A stretch of 64,000 nt of DNA from Marivita sp. S6314 (GTDB lineage: Bacteria; Pseudomonadota; Alphaproteobacteria; Rhodobacterales; Rhodobacteraceae), in the NCBI RefSeq assembly GCF_023015985.1, contig NZ_JALKAO010000001.1, positions 310,001 through 374,000 of the forward strand, given 5' to 3'. The notes below the pieces were generated by a model. That model had not been told where the DNA came from. It ran no database searches and saw only the letters and a list, made by a program, of their open reading frames with translations. This document shows, piece after piece, positions 62,390 to 64,000 of this stretch. A program made the position numbers and the translations under genes. Every line of letters starts with the position of its first letter. The first letter of the stretch is position 1.

Positions 62390-62419
62390 CTTTCCTCTTG
62401 CTCCAAATACCTCCGCCGG
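62390..62419. repeat. Dispersed GAGGTATTTGG...AGGAAAG element
   Basis: Read on the minus strand this is CCGGCGGAGGTATTTGGAGC followed by AAGAGGAAAG, directly before birA. It matches the element at 47751 and, loosely, the arms at 23687. Confidence 0.45.
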
Positions 62420-62459
62420 AGGCACCGCGTCCCGCGCAGCGGGGCGCAAAAAACAAAGC

Positions 62460-62478
62460 GACGCGCCAAAGGCGCGTC
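62460..62478 (-). terminator. Terminator of nuoN
   Basis: GACGCGCC and GGCGCGTC form an 8-bp stem with a 3-nt loop; on the minus strand it is followed by TTTGTTTTTT. It lies 26 nt past the nuoN stop and may separate the nuo operon from birA. Confidence 0.8.
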
Positions 62479-62503
62479 ACACTGTATCCAGGCTGAAGAC
62501 AGC

Positions 62504-63946
62504 TTACTCGACAAGGGTCGCCGCAGCGGCTGCTGCCACACTCTCGATACCGAAAAGGTTCACGACACCCACCACCATGATAATCGCGCTCGCCATCAGC
62601 ATGCCGTAGAGGACAGGAGACTTAACGCCATCCAGCGCATCGTCCCGCTCTTCGCCGAAATACATGTAGAACACGATCCGCAGGTAGTAGAACGCCCCGA
62701 TCACCGACGCGATCACACCGGCAATGGCCAGCCACGCCAGCCCTGCCTCATAGGCGGCGCGCAATACGTAGAGCTTGCCAAAGAAGCCCACCAGCGGCGG
62801 CACACCGGCAAGGCTGAAGAGCAGCACAAGCATCGCCAGCGCCTTGCCCGGCTCGCGCTTGGAGTACATGTTCAGCGACGCAATGTTCGACACCGGCTGC
62901 CCGTCGCGTTCCATCGACAGGATAAAGGCAAAGGTGCCCACGTTCATCGTCACGTAGATCGCCATGTAAATCAGCATCGCCTGCACACCGAACGCCGTGC
63001 CCGCCGCGAGACCCATGAGCGCATACCCCATATGGGCAATGGACGAGAATGCCATCAGGCGCTTGATGTCGGTCTGCCCGATGGCCGCAACCGCACCCAA
63101 GAACATCGACAGCACAGACAGCAGGGCGATGACTTGTGACCAGTCGCTGACTGCGGCTCCAAAGGCGTCATGCATCACGCGGGCAAACAACGCCATCGCG
63201 GCCACTTTGGGGGCCGTGGCAAAGAACGCGGTCACAGGTGTGGGCGAGCCTTCATACACATCCGGCGTCCACATGTGGAACGGCACGGCCGATACCTTGA
63301 ACGCAAGGCCCGAGATAAGGAAGACCAGACCAAAGAGCAGCCCCAGCGACAGATCGCCATGCACCGCCGTCTGGATGATGCCCGAAAAGAGCGTTGTGCC
63401 GGAATAGCCGTAGACCAGCGACGCGCCATACAGCAGCAGACCGGAGGACAGCGCACCCAGGACGAAATACTTGAGACCGGCTTCGGTGGATTTCAGGCTG
63501 TCCCGACGCAATGACGCCACGACATACAAAGCCAGCGATTGCAGTTCCAACCCCATGTAAAGCGCCATCAGGTCGCCGGCGGAGACCATCATCATCATCC
63601 CCACTGTCGCCAGCGCGATCAGAAGCGGGTATTCAAACCGCAACAGACCTTTGCGCGTCATGTACCCTTCGGACATGAGCAGCACGGCAGCGGCGGACAC
63701 GAGGATCACGACCTTGGCAAAGCGGGCAAATCCGTCATCCACGAACATGCCGTTGAAGGCCACGTTGGTCCCGGACCCGTTCAGGCCGATCCACACCGCC
63801 AGCGCAAGCAGCAGCGCCGATGTGACCCAGACCAAAAGCGACGCCGCCCCGTCTTTCACAGTGTAAACCGCGCCCAGAAGCGCCAGCATTGCGTAAACGG
63901 CCAGAACGATCTCTGGCAGGATGACCATCAGATCTGCGGACAGCAT
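62504..63946 (-). CDS. nuoN: NADH-quinone oxidoreductase subunit N
   Basis: A proton-pumping membrane subunit of complex I, 480 residues and almost all hydrophobic. Conserved blocks are [40 protein letters not shown]-type [40 protein letters not shown] and [16 protein letters not shown], including the lysines of the antiporter-like half-channels. AAGGGGG lies before the ATG. It follows the nuoM end with a 12-nt gap, the usual nuoM-nuoN order. Confidence 0.96.
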   Translation of the reverse strand: MLSADLMVILPEIVLAVYAMLALLGAVYTVKDGAASLLVWVTSALLLALAVWIGLNGSGTNVAFNGMFVDDGFARFAKVVILVSAAAVLLMSEGYMTRKGLLRFEYPLLIALATVGMMMMVSAGDLMALYMGLELQSLALYVVASLRRDSLKSTEAGLKYFVLGALSSGLLLYGASLVYGYSGTTLFSGIIQTAVHGDLSLGLLFGLVFLISGLAFKVSAVPFHMWTPDVYEGSPTPVTAFFATAPKVAAMALFARVMHDAFGAAVSDWSQVIALLSVLSMFLGAVAAIGQTDIKRLMAFSSIAHMGYALMGLAAGTAFGVQAMLIYMAIYVTMNVGTFAFILSMERDGQPVSNIASLNMYSKREPGKALAMLVLLFSLAGVPPLVGFFGKLYVLRAAYEAGLAWLAIAGVIASVIGAFYYLRIVFYMYFGEERDDALDGVKSPVLYGMLMASAIIMVVGVVNLFGIESVAAAAAATLVE

Positions 63947-63958
63947 ATCTGCGCCCCC

Positions 63959-64000
63959 TTAGTGGTTCACAGCAACTTGCGTGACGGCCGATGGGGCCTC
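63959..64000 (-). CDS. nuoM: 3' end of the upstream nuo gene, probably nuoM (partial)
   Basis: Thirteen codons and a TAA stop are visible at the window edge (EAPSAVTQVAVNH). The assignment rests only on the fixed nuoM-nuoN order and the 12-nt spacing with a shared ribosome site; the sequence itself is too short to identify. Confidence 0.5.
   Translation of the reverse strand, partial: EAPSAVTQVAVNH

Overview
The window looks like one continuous stretch of chromosome from an alphaproteobacterium of the Rhodobacteraceae (Roseobacter group). This is inferred from gene content and order: a C4-pathway 5-aminolevulinate synthase (hemA) with an FNR-type box, a DctPQM/DctBD dicarboxylate TRAP system, the cobA-DUF2849-sulfite reductase-cysH-DUF934 block, MoxR and CoxE-like VWA proteins, type III pantothenate kinase, RNase J, and a nuoN-birA-coaX-rnj-gph run. 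The DNA is GC-rich, with dense, often 4-nt-overlapping genes. No prophage, transposase, CRISPR array or rRNA operon was seen.

Layout. 0-7 kb: the end of an M48/TPR protease, a DsbA-like oxidoreductase, a visibly AT-richer type II restriction-modification pair (GIY-YIG nuclease and C5-cytosine methyltransferase) wedged in before ispG, then a RodZ-like protein and hemA, all on the minus strand. 7-14.7 kb: M20 peptidase, a membrane protein and a dehalogenase-like hydrolase, two identical tRNA-Asp genes, an orphan Cys-His-Asp protein, pirin, a membrane LytTR regulator, two tRNA-Val genes, a phosphatase and an HU-like protein. 15-23.7 kb: lon, a YcaQ-type glycosylase, tgt, Fe-S assembly factors, a 2OG oxygenase and tpiA. 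23.8-30.3 kb: the dctMQP transporter and dctD/dctB. 30.3-37 kb: a P450, an Lrp-type regulator, then the siroheme/sulfite-assimilation operon and fpr. 37-45.4 kb: an acidic repeat protein, infC, acetyltransferase, MoeA-like and XdhC proteins, an FAD monooxygenase, dksA, MoxR and an RNA methyltransferase. 45.7-58.5 kb: mostly plus-strand genes including a lipoprotein, VWA, DedA, M48, prfC, a glycosyltransferase and a DEAD-box helicase. 58.5-64 kb: the minus-strand nuoM(end)-nuoN-birA-coaX-rnj-gph run.

Most of this is housekeeping DNA. The most unusual items are: (i) a DctD that keeps receiver, Walker B and HTH but has lost the Walker A lysine and the sigma-54-contact GAFTGA loop, next to two TGTGCG...CGCACA palindromes and with no -24/-12 promoter found; (ii) pairs of different 20-bp palindromes repeated with exactly 22-bp spacing at three separate gene ends; (iii) an orphan Cys-His-Asp protein beside the tandem tRNA-Asp genes; (iv) infC starting at AUA; (v) a long acidic low-complexity periplasmic protein; (vi) a RodZ with a duplicated C-terminal domain. 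All functional calls rest on reading the sequence and family knowledge; no searches were run.
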